This document shows positions 5,361 through 5,894 of a stretch of 5,894 nt of DNA, piece after piece. Within the stretch, counting starts at the first letter, position 1. Every line of letters starts with the position of its first letter. This stretch comes from JBIOJM01 sp044450785 (GTDB lineage Bacteria > Planctomycetota > Planctomycetia > Isosphaerales > Isosphaeraceae): the NCBI GenBank assembly GCA_044450785.1, contig JBIOJM010000478.1, positions 1 to 5,894 of the forward strand, read 5' to 3'. The position numbers and the translations under genes were made by a program. The notes under the pieces were generated by a model that was not told where the DNA came from, did not search any database, and saw only the letters and a list, made by a program, of their open reading frames with translations.

Positions 5361-5894
5361 ATGAGACAGTTAATCGTCGTGATTCTGATCGCGGGGTCGG
5401 GCGCTGCGGGGGCGCGGGCCGGCGATCCGGTCGATTACAACCGGGACATCCGGCCGATTCTCAGCAAGCGCTGCTTTGCGTGCCATGGCCCCGAGAAACG
5501 GCGGTCTGGCCTGCGGCTGGATGGGATGTCGTTTGTGCACCAGGGAGGGGATCGGGGGGAGGCGATCATCACCGGCGCAGCCTCGGAAAGCCTGTTAGTC
5601 CAGGCGATCACCGGGGATGACCCGGACGTGCCGACCATGCCCCCCAACGGCGAGCGGCTGACGCCCGAGGAGGTTTCCCTCATTCGCGCCTGGATCGACC
5701 AAGGGACCCACGGACCGACCGCGGAGACCAGGACCAAGCCAAAAGCCCCGGCGAGCGACCATTGGGCATTCCGGCCCGTGGTCCGGCCGCCGTTGCCGCT
5801 GGTGCGAGACGTGTCCTGGGTCCGCAACCCGATCGACCGTTTGATCCTCGCCCGGTTGGAGCGCCAGGGGATCCGTCCCGCGCCCGAGGCGGAC
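5361..5894 (+). CDS. Planctomycete cytochrome c (PSCyt1) / DUF1549 protein, 5' part
   Basis: The first 178 codons of a gene that continues past the right edge. Residues 1-20 form a signal peptide (hydrophobic VVILIAGSGAAGA, likely cleavage after ARA). NRDIRPILSKRCFACHGP follows, with the haem c motif C38-F-A-C41-H42. TMPPNGERLTPEEV (92-105) carries Met93, the probable distal haem ligand, and IRAWIDQG (108-115) closes this PSCyt1 domain. After a linker come DHWAFRPV (133-140) and NPIDRLILARLERQGI (156-171), the entry to DUF1549 (PSCyt2). In full-length family members DUF1549 and DUF1553 follow, for a total of roughly 700-1000 residues. These exported proteins are greatly expanded in Planctomycetes, with unsettled function, often in polysaccharide or sulfatase contexts. 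ATG 5361 is forced: a TGA lies in frame at 5340-5342 with no other start between. The ribosome site is weak (AGG at 5354-5356). Confidence 0.9.
   Translation, partial: MRQLIVVILIAGSGAAGARAGDPVDYNRDIRPILSKRCFACHGPEKRRSGLRLDGMSFVHQGGDRGEAIITGAASESLLVQAITGDDPDVPTMPPNGERLTPEEVSLIRAWIDQGTHGPTAETRTKPKAPASDHWAFRPVVRPPLPLVRDVSWVRNPIDRLILARLERQGIRPAPEAD

Noticed and set aside
5318..5620. 100-residue open frame on the plus strand at the cytochrome gene
   Set aside because: It overlaps the PSCyt1 gene in a different frame. The frame from 5361 carries the signal peptide, CFACH and DUF1549 entry, and remains open to the window end.
1..5894. CRISPR array, tRNA, rRNA or complete insertion sequence
   Set aside because: No regularly spaced repeats, cloverleaf or rRNA-like sequence, or terminal inverted repeats with an intact transposase were seen on either strand.

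Overview
The window looks like chromosomal DNA from a GC-rich planctomycete, probably of the Isosphaeraceae type. That placement is an inference from gene content. The right edge carries a Planctomycete-type cytochrome c gene (PSCyt1 domain with a CFACH haem motif, followed by the start of a DUF1549 domain), the left half holds cell-wall and division genes, and a fragment resembling a REP-associated tyrosine transposase lies between genes. No ribosomal RNA or other taxonomic marker is present, so the placement is not proven.

Left half, minus strand, in transcription order: a zinc-ribbon membrane protein (3395 to 2667), murB (2538 to 1657), an ftsQ-like division gene (1567 to 473), and a small ADP-ribosyltransferase-like protein of the DUF3990 type (431 to 3). 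The first three read as a remnant of the division and cell-wall (dcw) cluster. MurB makes UDP-N-acetylmuramic acid for peptidoglycan, and FtsQ is a membrane-anchored division protein with a POTRA-like domain. The small last gene follows ftsQ by 41 bases and appears to be an accessory, toxin-like cargo gene.

Middle: a divergent intergenic region (3396 to 3593) holds a candidate promoter for the leftward genes and a 15-base perfect palindrome. Rightward from 3594 lies a copper-containing primary-amine oxidase gene that is broken. A signal peptide and the beginning of the D2 domain are in one frame. The complete catalytic D4 domain is in another frame and fused directly onto it, so roughly 180 residues (rest of D2 and all of D3) are missing at about 3894 to 3902. 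A long open frame starting at 3536 spans the region, but its first 120 or so residues are out-of-frame translation.

Right end: the 5069 to 5360 gap contains a bulged hairpin, a 45-codon relic whose first 16 residues resemble the start of a REP-associated (IS200-like) transposase, and a consensus-like promoter whose -10 lies within an inverted repeat. This promoter probably drives the partial planctomycete cytochrome c gene that runs off the right edge. I found no convincing new multi-gene system. The most informative oddities are the amine oxidase deletion, the ART-like gene beside ftsQ, and the transposase relic with its hairpin.
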